A stretch of 64,000 nucleotides of DNA. It comes from Hyphomicrobiales bacterium (lineage in GTDB: Bacteria > Pseudomonadota > Alphaproteobacteria > Rhizobiales > Rhizobiaceae). The position numbers were made by a program, and so were the translations under genes. Of the stretch, positions 18,163-26,562 are shown piece by piece; the first letter of the stretch is position 1, and each line of letters starts with the position of its first letter. The stretch covers positions 1 through 64,000 of the forward strand of contig UEIJ01000011.1 of the NCBI GenBank assembly GCA_900470195.1, given 5' to 3'. The notes under the pieces were generated by a model that worked only from the letters and a program-made list of their open reading frames with translations, had not been told where the DNA came from and made no database searches.

Positions 18163-18945
18163 ATGAGCGTGTCCAGCAAGAGTGAGACAAAAAAAACCGG
18201 CGGCCTTGGCGAAACCATCAGCGTTATCGTGCAGGCGCTGCTGCTGGCACTGGTCATCCGCACCCTTCTTTTCCAGCCTTTCAGCATACCGTCCGGCTCC
18301 ATGCGTCCGACGCTTCTGGAAGGCGATTATCTGTTCGTGTCGAAATATGCCTATGGCTATTCGCGCTATTCGCTGCCGTTTGGACTGGACCTATTTTCGG
18401 GCCGTATCTGGAGCGCAGAGCCCAAGCGCGGTGACGTGGTGGTGTTCAAGCTGCCAAGCGACCCGTCCGTCGATTATATCAAGCGCGTGATCGGCCTGCC
18501 CGGCGACCGGGTGCAGATGCGTGGCGGCGTGCTCTACATCAACGATCAGGCGGTAAAGCGCGAGCGGATCGGCACGATCGACAATCCCGACGTGACCGAA
18601 CAGAACCGTCCGGTCGATGTCTACCGGGAAACCTTGCCGGAAGGCGTAACCTACGACACGCTCGATCTCGCGCCGAATTCCATCGGTGACGATACGCGTG
18701 TCTTCGAGGTTCCGGCCGGCCATTACTTCATGATGGGCGACAACCGCGACAACTCGCTGGATAGCCGCTTCAGCGTTGGCTATGTGCCGTTTGAAAATCT
18801 GGTCGGGCGGGCGAACATCATCTTCTTCTCCATTGCCGACAAGGCGAGCCCGCTTGAAATCTGGAAATGGCCGACTGAAGTACGCTTTGGCCGATTGTTC
18901 AGTTCAGTCGCAGGCACACCGCATACAGCCGTAACCGGAAATTGA
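18163..18945 (+). CDS. lepB: Signal peptidase I
   Basis: Inner-membrane protease that removes signal peptides from exported proteins. The protein has 260 residues, one N-terminal membrane segment (about 19-38), and the Ser/Lys dyad: Ser46 in IPSGSMRPTL and Lys107 in DYIKRVIGLPGD. The box near residue 190, GHYFMMGDNRDNSLDSR, is also conserved. rnc begins 1 bp after the stop, so the genes are coupled. Alphaproteobacterial enzymes of this type have one rather than two clear membrane spans before the catalytic domain. Confidence 0.96.
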   Translation: MSVSSKSETKKTGGLGETISVIVQALLLALVIRTLLFQPFSIPSGSMRPTLLEGDYLFVSKYAYGYSRYSLPFGLDLFSGRIWSAEPKRGDVVVFKLPSDPSVDYIKRVIGLPGDRVQMRGGVLYINDQAVKRERIGTIDNPDVTEQNRPVDVYRETLPEGVTYDTLDLAPNSIGDDTRVFEVPAGHYFMMGDNRDNSLDSRFSVGYVPFENLVGRANIIFFSIADKASPLEIWKWPTEVRFGRLFSSVAGTPHTAVTGN

Positions 18946-18946
18946 A

Positions 18947-19651
18947 ATGGCTTCGGCAAATCAGGCAGCAGCAATTCTGGAAGAGCGCACCGGACACCGT
19001 TTTCTCAACTTGAAGCGGCTGGATCGTGCGCTCACCCACTCAAGTGTGCAAGCGCCCTCACGGGCAAATTATGAACGTCTCGAATTTCTCGGGGACCGTG
19101 TTCTGGGACTGACGGTCGCGGAAATGCTGTTCGACGAGTTTCCGGAAGCCTCCGAAGGCGAGCTGTCGGTTCGTCTCAATGCGCTGGTGAACGCGGAAAC
19201 CTGCGCGGCGATTGCCGACGAGATCGGCCTTGCCGATCTCATCCATACCGGTTCTGACATAAAATCATTGAATGACAAGCGTCTTTTGAACGTGCGCGCT
19301 GACGTCGTGGAGGCGTTGATCGCCACGATCTATCTGGATGGCGGACTGGATGCCGTGCGTCCCTTCGTCAAGCGTTACTGGAAGAAGCGGTCCCTGCAAA
19401 CCGGGGCCGCCCGCCGGGATGCCAAGACGGAACTGCAGGAATGGGCGCACCAGCAGGGCAATGTCCATCCCTCTTATTCCATCATCAGCCGTACTGGTCC
19501 GGACCACGACCCGCTGTTTATGGTGGAGGTCACGGTCAAGGGCTTTGCTGCGGAAACGGGCGAGGGGCGCTCGAAACGGATAGCCGAGCAGAATGCGGCG
19601 GAAACAATGCTCTATCGCGAGGGCATCTGGAAGCGTGACAATTCGGCCTGA
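18947..19651 (+). CDS. rnc: Ribonuclease III
   Basis: Cleaves double-stranded RNA, including rRNA precursors and antisense duplexes. The protein has 234 residues. The signature ERLEFLGDRVLGLTVAEML lies at about residues 42-60 with its acidic metal ligands, and the double-stranded RNA-binding domain runs from about 160 to 230 (DAKTELQEWAHQQG to KRIAEQNAAETML). It starts one base after the lepB stop. era follows after 153 bp, where a separate promoter is possible. Confidence 0.96.
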   Translation: MASANQAAAILEERTGHRFLNLKRLDRALTHSSVQAPSRANYERLEFLGDRVLGLTVAEMLFDEFPEASEGELSVRLNALVNAETCAAIADEIGLADLIHTGSDIKSLNDKRLLNVRADVVEALIATIYLDGGLDAVRPFVKRYWKKRSLQTGAARRDAKTELQEWAHQQGNVHPSYSIISRTGPDHDPLFMVEVTVKGFAAETGEGRSKRIAEQNAAETMLYREGIWKRDNSA

Positions 19652-19804
19652 TGCAGAATTGGCATTTTTTAAATCGTGATCGGTTATAATTGGTCTGATA
19701 CGGATAATGCCGCTTTCGTGGGCAGCGTTGTCGTATACGGAACGCCGTTGTGTGCAGGAGGATGGCGGCGTTCTGCAAGGAAATATCGTCTGGAAGGATA
19801 AACA

Positions 19805-20740
19805 ATGAACAATCGGACGACGCCGGCTGACGGCGAAAACGAAGCAGGACAGACCCGTTCCGGCTTCGTGGCGTTGATAGGGGCGCCGAATGCGGGGAAA
19901 TCCACACTGGTCAATCAGCTCGTGGGAACGAAGGTTTCGATCGTTACGCACAAGGTGCAGACGACGCGCGCGCTTGTGCGCGGCATATTTATCGAAGGGC
20001 CCGCGCAGATCGTTCTCGTGGACACGCCCGGTATTTTCCGCCCGAAGCGCAGGCTCGACCGCGCCATGGTCACGACGGCCTGGGGCGGAGCGAAGGATGC
20101 CGACATCATTCTCGTGCTTCTCGACTCGCAAGGCGGTTTGAACGAAAATGCCGAAGCATTGCTTTCGAGCATGAAGGATGTGCGCCAGAAGAAGGTGTTG
20201 GTGCTCAACAAGGTCGACCGTATTGATCCGCCGGTTTTGCTGGATCTTGCCCGCAAGGCCAACGAGCTTGTCGCCTTCGACCAGACTTTTATGGTCTCGG
20301 CGCTGAACGGCTCGGGTTGCAAGGATCTGGCGAAATATCTGGCCGACAATGTGCCGAACGGCCCATGGTACTATCCGGAAGACCAGATTTCCGACATGCC
20401 CATGCGCCAGCTTGCAGCTGAAATCACGCGCGAAAAGCTCTATCTGCGCCTCCATGAAGAACTGCCTTATGCGTCGACCGTGGAAACGGAGCGCTGGGAA
20501 GAGCGCAAGGATGGTTCCGTTCGCATCGAGCAGGTCATCTATGTCGAGCGCGAAAGCCAGAAGAAGATCGTGCTCGGTCACAAGGGCGATACGATCAAGG
20601 CGATCGGGCAGGCGGCGCGCAAGGAAATCTCCGAAATACTGGAGCAGACGGTTCATCTCTTCCTTTTCGTGAAGGTGCGCGAGAACTGGGGCAACGATCC
20701 CGAACGTTATCGCGAGATGGGCCTTGATTTCCCAACCTAA
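19805..20740 (+). CDS. era: GTPase Era
   Basis: Era is an essential GTPase that binds the 3' end of 16S rRNA and helps assemble the small ribosomal subunit. The protein has 311 residues. GTPase motifs are seen: G1 GAPNAGKST (about 26-34), G3 DTPG (about 73-76) and G4 NKVD (about 137-140). The C-terminal KH domain ends the protein with KIVLGHKGDTIKAIGQ and the FLFVKVRENW segment. GGAAGGA lies 7 bp before the start. Next comes recO after 18 bp, so the two are probably co-transcribed. Confidence 0.96.
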   Translation: MNNRTTPADGENEAGQTRSGFVALIGAPNAGKSTLVNQLVGTKVSIVTHKVQTTRALVRGIFIEGPAQIVLVDTPGIFRPKRRLDRAMVTTAWGGAKDADIILVLLDSQGGLNENAEALLSSMKDVRQKKVLVLNKVDRIDPPVLLDLARKANELVAFDQTFMVSALNGSGCKDLAKYLADNVPNGPWYYPEDQISDMPMRQLAAEITREKLYLRLHEELPYASTVETERWEERKDGSVRIEQVIYVERESQKKIVLGHKGDTIKAIGQAARKEISEILEQTVHLFLFVKVRENWGNDPERYREMGLDFPT

Positions 20741-20758
20741 ATTATAACACTGGCGACC

Positions 20759-21502
20759 ATGGAATGGCGCGATGAAGGCATAATTCTCGGGACACGACGC
20801 CATGGCGAGACAAGCGCCATCGTGGAAGTGATGACCCGTGAGCATGGCCGCCATATGGGTATGGTGCGCGGCGGGCGTTCCCGCCGCATGCAGCCTCTGC
20901 TGCAGCCGGGCAATCATGTGGATGTGACATGGTGGGCGCGGCTGGATGAGCATATGGGCAGCTTTACCATCGAACCGCTGGAATTTGCTGCGGCCCGTCT
21001 CATCGAAACGCCGGTAGCGCTTTACGGCATCCAGCTCGCGGCTTCCCACCTGCGCCTTTTGCCGGAACGTGACCCACACCGCGGTCTCTATGAGACATTG
21101 CGGCTCATTATCGAGCATTTTGACGATCCGCTTGCTTCCGGCGAACTGCTGTTGCGTTTTGAAGTGATGATCCTTGAAGAACTGGGCTTCGGCCTCGATC
21201 TGAAGGAATGCGCCGCGACGGGCGTCAAGGAAGACCTGATCTATGTCTCGCCAAAATCGGGCCGGGCAGTCTGCCGCGATGCAGGCGCACCCTGGGCTGA
21301 CAAGCTTCTGCTGCTTCCGGGCTTCGTCAACAACACTGCCGTTCGCGCAGCGTCCTATGATGACATCGACCATGCTTTCACGATGACCGGATATTTTCTG
21401 ATGCGGCATGTCTGGGAACCGCGTGCCGTCACACCCCCTGATGCGCGCGGTGGGTTCCTGAACGCCCTCGCGCGGGCGATCAATCTCTCGCAGGCAAGCT
21501 GA
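20759..21502 (+). CDS. recO: DNA repair protein RecO
   Basis: RecO helps load RecA on single-stranded DNA covered by SSB. The protein has 247 residues with the family N-terminal OB-fold (MEWRDEGIILGTRRHGETSAIVEVMT split at about residues 1-26) and the helical C-terminal domain. The usual zinc-binding Cys4 motif of some RecO proteins is not present; only isolated Cys residues occur (ECAA, VCRD). It lies in the rnc-era-recO order seen in many bacteria. Its last 23 bp overlap the convergent phosphatase gene. Confidence 0.95.
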   Translation: MEWRDEGIILGTRRHGETSAIVEVMTREHGRHMGMVRGGRSRRMQPLLQPGNHVDVTWWARLDEHMGSFTIEPLEFAAARLIETPVALYGIQLAASHLRLLPERDPHRGLYETLRLIIEHFDDPLASGELLLRFEVMILEELGFGLDLKECAATGVKEDLIYVSPKSGRAVCRDAGAPWADKLLLLPGFVNNTAVRAASYDDIDHAFTMTGYFLMRHVWEPRAVTPPDARGGFLNALARAINLSQAS

Positions 21503-21989
21503 AAACTTCGCCTTCGAAGGCATCCGCTCCACGCCCGATTGCGCGTATGGCTGAGACCATCCGGCCCTGTCTATCTAAAATCTCATCCGCGAGCGCCACC
21601 AGCCGGATATTCGGCGTTGCTGATGGCGACAGGCTGCGAACAGTGCGGGCAAGCTCGCTCTCATCAAGCGTCGGGTTCAAGGCCGAAGCGATGATATAAG
21701 CCCCAGCCGTGGAACGGGAAATGCCGGCATAACAGTGGATGAGCAAAGGCGCAGTCATGGGCCAGCCCTTAGCGAAGTCCAGAAGTTGCTGCACGTGGCT
21801 TTCATCGGGGGCAATCAACCCCTCGCGCGGTTCAACGATATCATTGAATGTCAGCGACAGGCGGGTCGCGTCGCAGCCATCAGGCAGGGGCGCCGGGGCC
21901 TCGCTTCCAAGTGTGACGACATGGCTTGGCCGATGCAATGCGAGTTGCGCCGCCAGTTGCGACAAGGGCGTCACGACGATCCGGCTCAT
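21480..21989 (-). CDS. Protein tyrosine/dual-specificity phosphatase-like protein
   Basis: A 169-residue protein with the phosphatase active-site motif HCYAGISRS (C-X5-R, Cys near residue 86), preceded by PLLIHC and followed by TAGAYIIAS as in the cysteine-dependent phosphatase superfamily. General-acid Asp candidates precede it (FNDIVEP). Its 3' end overlaps recO by 23 bp, and its start overlaps the HD-hydrolase stop in an ATGA, so it is the last gene of a minus-strand trio with the HD protein and ygfZ. The substrate is unknown; such small alphaproteobacterial proteins are often annotated as tyrosine phosphatases. Confidence 0.85.
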   Translation of the reverse strand: MSRIVVTPLSQLAAQLALHRPSHVVTLGSEAPAPLPDGCDATRLSLTFNDIVEPREGLIAPDESHVQQLLDFAKGWPMTAPLLIHCYAGISRSTAGAYIIASALNPTLDESELARTVRSLSPSATPNIRLVALADEILDRQGRMVSAIRAIGRGADAFEGEVFSLPARD

Positions 21990-22606
21990 CGGTTCTGCCG
22001 TGCCTCTTCCAATGTTGCAAACCGTGCGAGGAAATCCGTCTGCACGTCTTGCGTGGGGCGCGGTGCAATGTCCAGCCCCGCCGGATCGAAACCGCGCGGA
22101 CGTCCGAAATATTTGACGGCCTCAGCCTCGGTAAAGCCAGCAAGTCGCGTGGCCTCGAAGAATGCGGCCACCTGATCGGCACGCTTGATAAGTGTCTTGA
22201 GCTGGGCGGGTACGGTTACCGGCAGTGAGAAGCGCAGGTGAATAGCGTTTTCCAGTCGCGTTTCGATCATCTTGTAATTGCCGCCCATCACCGCCTTGAA
22301 GGGCGAGATCATGTCGCCGATCACATATTCCGGCGCGTCGTGCAGGAGCGAAAGGAGTTGCCACTCGATGCTGGCATCGGGCACCAGCCGGATGAATATC
22401 TGGTCCACCAGCAGCGAATGCTGCGCAACCGAAAATGCGTGTTCGCCGACAGTCTGGCCGTTCCACCGCGCAACACGGGCAAGGCCATGGGCAATATCCT
22501 CGATTTCAATATCGAGCGGCGAGGGGTCGAGCAGGTCGAGACGGCGTCCCGACAACATGCGCTGCCAGGCACGCATCTTGCCGGAGGATCGGTCGGCGCT
22601 TGCCAT
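21986..22606 (-). CDS. HD-domain phosphohydrolase (YfbR-like)
   Basis: A 206-residue HD-family protein. Ligands are visible in GEHAFSVAQHS (His) and SLLHDAPEYVIGD (His-Asp), and a later Asp in IKRADQVAAFFEA. This resembles the YfbR 5'-deoxynucleotidase group, which dephosphorylates deoxynucleoside monophosphates. The first residues (MASADRSSGKMRAWQRMLSGR) are typical for alphaproteobacterial members. Overlaps ygfZ by one base (22606) and the downstream phosphatase by 4 bp, so the three genes are translationally coupled. Confidence 0.84.
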   Translation of the reverse strand: MASADRSSGKMRAWQRMLSGRRLDLLDPSPLDIEIEDIAHGLARVARWNGQTVGEHAFSVAQHSLLVDQIFIRLVPDASIEWQLLSLLHDAPEYVIGDMISPFKAVMGGNYKMIETRLENAIHLRFSLPVTVPAQLKTLIKRADQVAAFFEATRLAGFTEAEAVKYFGRPRGFDPAGLDIAPRPTQDVQTDFLARFATLEEARQNR

Positions 22607-23469
22607 CAGGCATTACCTGCTTCGGCTTCCGGAAATCCGAACCGCACATGCGGCGGCAAGGTAAGCGTTATTGGCGTCTCGCCGGCGAGAATGGCACTGT
22701 TGGCATCCATCGCATCCTTTACGCGATCGATGCGCACAAGTGCTATGCCGACCATTTCAGCCGAACTTCCCATCGTGCCGATCTCGCGCCCGTCAACGGT
22801 GATGGGTGTGCCCATCGGCGCAAGAGGGGCCTCGGAACGCGCCACCAGAACGCGCCGTCTGGCCGTGCCGCGATGCTGCATGCGCGACACGACTTCCTGT
22901 CCGATGAAGCAACCTTTCGGGAAGGACACACCGCCGGTCTGGTCGAAGTTGACGTCATGCGGGAAGACGTCATTGTAGGCGAAATCGGCTTCGCCTTCGG
23001 CTATGCCATATTCAGCACGCAGCTTCGTCCATGCGCTCTCGTCGGTGACACCGCCAGCCCGACCGTAAATTCGATAGACGTTCAGCTCAGCTGGAAAGCG
23101 GCTGTCGCGCTTGATTGAATCATTCTGTGAAGACGATGAATCACTTTGCCAGGAAACGCTGACAAGTGATTCTGGCTGCTGGGTTATCTCGGCTTTCGCA
23201 CGCAGCCGGTAGAGGGTGATGCGCTTGCAAAAATCGGCGGCGATGCTTGCCGGAAGATCGAAGCGCAAGCCGCCATCGATGCGTGAAATGAGAAAGTCGA
23301 ACAGGATTTTCCCTTGCGGAGCGAGCAATGCTCCCGGTTTCAGGTCGTCCGGTCCGAGTTTGTCGAGATCGGTGGTGATCACCGCCTGCAGGAATTTTTC
23401 CGCTTCCTCGCCCGTGATATGAACCAACGCCCTGTTGGAAAGATTTACCGTTTCAGCTGCCGTCGTCAT
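22606..23469 (-). CDS. ygfZ: Folate-binding protein YgfZ/GcvT-like
   Basis: A 287-residue protein of the tetrahydrofolate-dependent iron-sulfur cluster repair family (YgfZ, related to GcvT). The signature KGCFIGQEVVSR (about 195-206) is conserved, with the Cys in KGC. The ATG at 23469 is chosen because AAGGA lies 7-11 bp upstream; a longer frame upstream would include unlikely sequence antisense to the divergent dihydroorotase start. The start lies 85 bp from that gene. It ends overlapping the HD-hydrolase start. Role in Fe-S enzymes is by homology. Confidence 0.88.
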   Translation of the reverse strand: MTTAAETVNLSNRALVHITGEEAEKFLQAVITTDLDKLGPDDLKPGALLAPQGKILFDFLISRIDGGLRFDLPASIAADFCKRITLYRLRAKAEITQQPESLVSVSWQSDSSSSQNDSIKRDSRFPAELNVYRIYGRAGGVTDESAWTKLRAEYGIAEGEADFAYNDVFPHDVNFDQTGGVSFPKGCFIGQEVVSRMQHRGTARRRVLVARSEAPLAPMGTPITVDGREIGTMGSSAEMVGIALVRIDRVKDAMDANSAILAGETPITLTLPPHVRFGFPEAEAGNA

Positions 23470-23554
23470 CGCTTCGTCCTTGCCTTTCGCGCCCTCGTTA
23501 CGTAAGCCCCAATGGACAGGCTCGCAAGTCCCATCAATCTGGCAGGAGACAACC

Positions 23555-24889
23555 ATGGCCGAAACATTCGATACGATTTTGAAGGGTGCAACCATCGTCA
23601 ACCACGACGGTATAGGCCAGCGAGACATCGGGATTCGGAACGGTCGCATTGCTGCCATAGGCTCCCTTTCCACCCATGCGGCGGGTGAGGTGATCGACTG
23701 CACCGGCCTGCATATCATGCCCGGTGTGGTCGACAGTCAGGTGCATTTCCGCGAACCGGGCCTCGAGCATAAGGAAGATCTCGAAACCGGCTCTCTCGCT
23801 GCCGTTCTGGGTGGAGTGACTTCCGTTTTCGAGATGCCGAACACCAAGCCGCTCACCACTTCCGCCGAGACGCTGGAAGACAAGGTGAGACGTGGTCGCC
23901 ATCGCATGCACTGCGATTTCGCTTTCTGGGTCGGCGGTACGCGCGACAATGCAAAGGACGTTGCCGAACTTGAACGCCTGCCGGGCGCTGCTGGCATCAA
24001 GGTTTTCATGGGGTCCTCCACCGGCGATCTGCTGGTCGAGGACGATGACGGCGTTCGTTCAATCCTGAAGAACACCCGCCGCCGCGCGGCCTTCCACTCC
24101 GAAGACGAGTTCCGGCTGGAGGAGCGCAAGGGCCTGCGTGTTGAAGGCGATCCGTCGAGCCACCCGATCTGGCGCGATGAAATTGCAGCACTTCAGTGCA
24201 CGGAACGCCTTGTGCGCATCGCGCGCGACACCGGCGCACGCATTCACGTGCTGCATATCTCGACTGCCGAGGAAATCGACTTCCTGAAAGATCACAAGGA
24301 TGTCGCGACGTGCGAAGCAACGCCGCATCATCTCACCTTGTCGGCAGATGACTACAAGACGCTCGGCAATCTCATCCAGATGAACCCGCCTGTCCGCGAC
24401 AAACGTCACCGCGATGGCGTGTGGAAAGGGATCGATCAGGGGATTGTCGACGTGCTCGGTTCCGACCATGCGCCGCACACGCTGGAAGAAAAGCAGAAGC
24501 CTTATCCGGCTTCCCCTTCGGGCATGACGGGCGTGCAGACGCTGGTGCCGATCATGCTCGACCACATCAATGCTGGCAGGCTGACACTGGAGCGCTTCGT
24601 CGATCTTTCCAGCCACGGCCCGAACCGCATTTTCGGCATGGCCCGCAAGGGACGCATCGCTGTCGGCTACGATGCCGATCTGACCATCGTGGACATGAAG
24701 CGCCGCGAAACGATCACCCACGAGCAGGCCGGCTCGAAAGCCGGTTGGACGCCCTATCACGGCAAGACCGTCACCGGATGGCCGGTTGGCACTTTCGTGC
24801 GCGGCATCAAGGTGATGTGGGAGGCGGAAATCGTGAACGCCCACAAGGGCGAGCCGGTTGAGTTCCTCGAAGCCCTGCCGCGTCGTTGA
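23555..24889 (+). CDS. pyrC: Dihydroorotase (class I, amidohydrolase family)
   Basis: Catalyses the reversible cyclisation of carbamoyl aspartate to dihydroorotate in pyrimidine synthesis. The protein has 444 residues. Metal ligands are visible in DSQVHFREPG (about residues 60-69), IHVLHISTAEE and the late DVLGSDHAPHTLEEK (about 305-319). CAGGAG precedes the ATG at 23555. Related amidohydrolases such as allantoinase have similar motifs, so the pathway assignment depends on wider comparison, but the D-H-FREPG box favours dihydroorotase. pyrE lies 12 kb away in the window. Confidence 0.85.
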   Translation: MAETFDTILKGATIVNHDGIGQRDIGIRNGRIAAIGSLSTHAAGEVIDCTGLHIMPGVVDSQVHFREPGLEHKEDLETGSLAAVLGGVTSVFEMPNTKPLTTSAETLEDKVRRGRHRMHCDFAFWVGGTRDNAKDVAELERLPGAAGIKVFMGSSTGDLLVEDDDGVRSILKNTRRRAAFHSEDEFRLEERKGLRVEGDPSSHPIWRDEIAALQCTERLVRIARDTGARIHVLHISTAEEIDFLKDHKDVATCEATPHHLTLSADDYKTLGNLIQMNPPVRDKRHRDGVWKGIDQGIVDVLGSDHAPHTLEEKQKPYPASPSGMTGVQTLVPIMLDHINAGRLTLERFVDLSSHGPNRIFGMARKGRIAVGYDADLTIVDMKRRETITHEQAGSKAGWTPYHGKTVTGWPVGTFVRGIKVMWEAEIVNAHKGEPVEFLEALPRR

Positions 24890-24964
24890 AGATTAGCGCA
24901 TTGGCGTGATTTGTCCTCTCTTTGTCCGCAAGGTGACTTTCGGTCCCGGTTGCAAGGCATATTC

Positions 24965-24991
24965 TCTCCCTATAGTCTTTTCATAGGGAGA
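24965..24991 (+). promoter_or_regulatory. Inverted repeat over the Shine-Dalgarno of the hydrolase gene
   Basis: TCTCCCTAT - 9 bases - ATAGGGAGA is a perfect 9-bp inverted repeat. The right arm contains GGGAGA, the presumed ribosome binding site, 6 bp before the ATG at 24998. A candidate -10 (TATAGT, 24971) with TTGCAA (24950) upstream overlaps the left arm. It could work as a repressor operator or as an RNA hairpin that hides the ribosome binding site. Confidence 0.65.
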
Positions 24992-24997
24992 ACAAAA

Positions 24998-25564
24998 ATG
25001 TCCGCTCACAATACAGCTCTGCTGGTTATCGACGCTCAGGAGTCGTTTCGCCATCGGCCTTATTACCGGGACGAAGAGGTTGGTGCCTATATCGAGCGCC
25101 AGCAGGCTCTGATCACCGGTGCTAAACGTGCCGGTATTCCGGTGATCCAGATTTTTCATGTCGAGAACGAAGGGCCGTTCTCGGAAGCCTCGGGTCTGGT
25201 GAAGGCAATTTCGCCGCTATCGATTGAACCTGACGCGGTTTTCCGCAAGCGTCGCCACAGCGCGCTGGTCGGAAGCGGGCTTGACGTCTGGCTGGTCGCC
25301 AATGGCATCCGCCGTGTTCTGGTCTCCGGCATTCGCACCGAGCAGTGCTGCGAGACCACAACGCGGCAGGCATCGGATTTTGGATATGATGTCGATTTCG
25401 TCAGCGAAGCGACATTGACCTTCCCGATGACGGACGCAACTGGCCGTGAGTGGAGCGCTGCTGAAATCAGGGCCCGCACCGAGCTTGTGCTGGCCAATCG
25501 CTTTGCCCGTATCGTAACCGTGGAACAGGCACTCGCTGCGCCCGGAGAACGGAAGGCGGCATGA
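24998..25564 (+). CDS. Isochorismatase-family cysteine hydrolase
   Basis: A 188-residue alpha/beta hydrolase of the isochorismatase/nicotinamidase superfamily. The catalytic triad is visible: Asp near residue 12 in LLVIDAQESF, Lys in VFRKRRHSA (about 80-83) and Cys in GIRTEQCCETT (about 113-114). The ATG at 24998 follows an inverted repeat that covers the ribosome binding site. Its last codons overlap the GlxA-type regulator gene (ATGA), so the two genes form one unit. The substrate is not predictable from sequence; nicotinamidase residues such as metal-binding Asp-X-His are not evident. Confidence 0.86.
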   Translation: MSAHNTALLVIDAQESFRHRPYYRDEEVGAYIERQQALITGAKRAGIPVIQIFHVENEGPFSEASGLVKAISPLSIEPDAVFRKRRHSALVGSGLDVWLVANGIRRVLVSGIRTEQCCETTTRQASDFGYDVDFVSEATLTFPMTDATGREWSAAEIRARTELVLANRFARIVTVEQALAAPGERKAA

Positions 25565-26562
25565 GTAATCAAGCGGACATTACCCGGATGATCCCGGTTT
25601 ATGTCGTCATTCCGCCACGTGTGCTTCTGCTCGACGTGGCGGGACCGCTTGAGGTTTTGCGCAAGGCAAATCTCGAACAGAACAAGGTGCGGTTCGACGT
25701 TCACTATGTCGGGCCTGCGCCAACTGCGATCAGTTCCATGGGCCTGCCGGTGGCTGGGGTAGAACCCTTGCCCGAAGAGCTGCCGAAAGGTGCTCTGCTT
25801 GTTGTTTCAGGCGCGGCTGATGTTCCGCTCGGAAATGCGGAGATCGATCGTTCCGCCGATGCCGCTCTGGAAAATGAGATCGTTCTATGGCTTCGCCGCG
25901 CTGTTCGTCCGGGCGTGCGGCTGGCAACGATCTGCTCCGGTGCGCTGCTGGCGGCGCGAGCCGGGCTGCTCGACGGTTATTCCTGCACCACCCACCACCT
26001 GACGATCGGTGAGCTTGAGAAGCTGGCCCCGGCAGCACATGTTTATGAAAACAGGCTCTTCGTGGAAGATGGCGAGCGGCTGACGAGCGCGGGCATCACC
26101 GCAGGCATCGACCTCATGCTGCACATCGTTGCCGGACTGACCGATCATGCCACGGCGCTGGCCGTCGCGCGCTATCTGGTGGTTTACTTGCGGCGCAGCG
26201 GCAATGACCCGCAGCTATCGCCCTGGCTTGAGGGACGAAATCACCTGAACCCTGTCGTGCACCGCGCACAGGATGCCATCGCGCATGATCCCGCAGCGGA
26301 TTGGTCGGTGGAAAGGCTGGCACATATCGGCGGGGCCAGTCCGCGCAATTTTTCGCGGCTTTTCAACGAATATGCCGGAATGACGGTGACGGATTATGTC
26401 AACCGGCTCAAGATCAGTCTCGCCCGCGAAATACTTCTCAATTCGGAACTGGATATTGAGAATGTTGCGACAAAGGCGGGCTTTGCTTCTGCACGGCAGT
26501 TTCGCCGGGTCTGGCAGCGCATCTACAACGAGCCGCCGAGCAGGGTTCGTCTTCCAGCCTGA
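25561..26562 (+). CDS. GlxA-type AraC regulator with DJ-1/PfpI domain
   Basis: A 333-residue protein with an N-terminal DJ-1/PfpI-like domain (about 8-195; ICSGALLAARAGLLDG carries a Cys at the nucleophile elbow) and a C-terminal AraC helix-turn-helix (about 240-330; MTVTDYVNRLKISLAREIL and VATKAGFASARQFRRVW). It is translationally coupled to the hydrolase gene and ends exactly at the next gene's stop codon on the other strand. It probably regulates its own operon through the inverted repeat upstream, responding to a small metabolite. This is inference from gene order. Confidence 0.87.
   Translation: MSNQADITRMIPVYVVIPPRVLLLDVAGPLEVLRKANLEQNKVRFDVHYVGPAPTAISSMGLPVAGVEPLPEELPKGALLVVSGAADVPLGNAEIDRSADAALENEIVLWLRRAVRPGVRLATICSGALLAARAGLLDGYSCTTHHLTIGELEKLAPAAHVYENRLFVEDGERLTSAGITAGIDLMLHIVAGLTDHATALAVARYLVVYLRRSGNDPQLSPWLEGRNHLNPVVHRAQDAIAHDPAADWSVERLAHIGGASPRNFSRLFNEYAGMTVTDYVNRLKISLAREILLNSELDIENVATKAGFASARQFRRVWQRIYNEPPSRVRLPA

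Noticed and set aside
19684-19804. Short GTG frame of about 41 codons between rnc and era
   Set aside because: No ribosome binding site before the GTG and no recognisable composition; probably only the era leader.
19265-21532. 755-codon open frame on the minus strand
   Set aside because: It is antisense to rnc, era and recO along its whole length. It shows no recognisable domain, and long antisense frames are common in GC-rich DNA with strong third-position bias.
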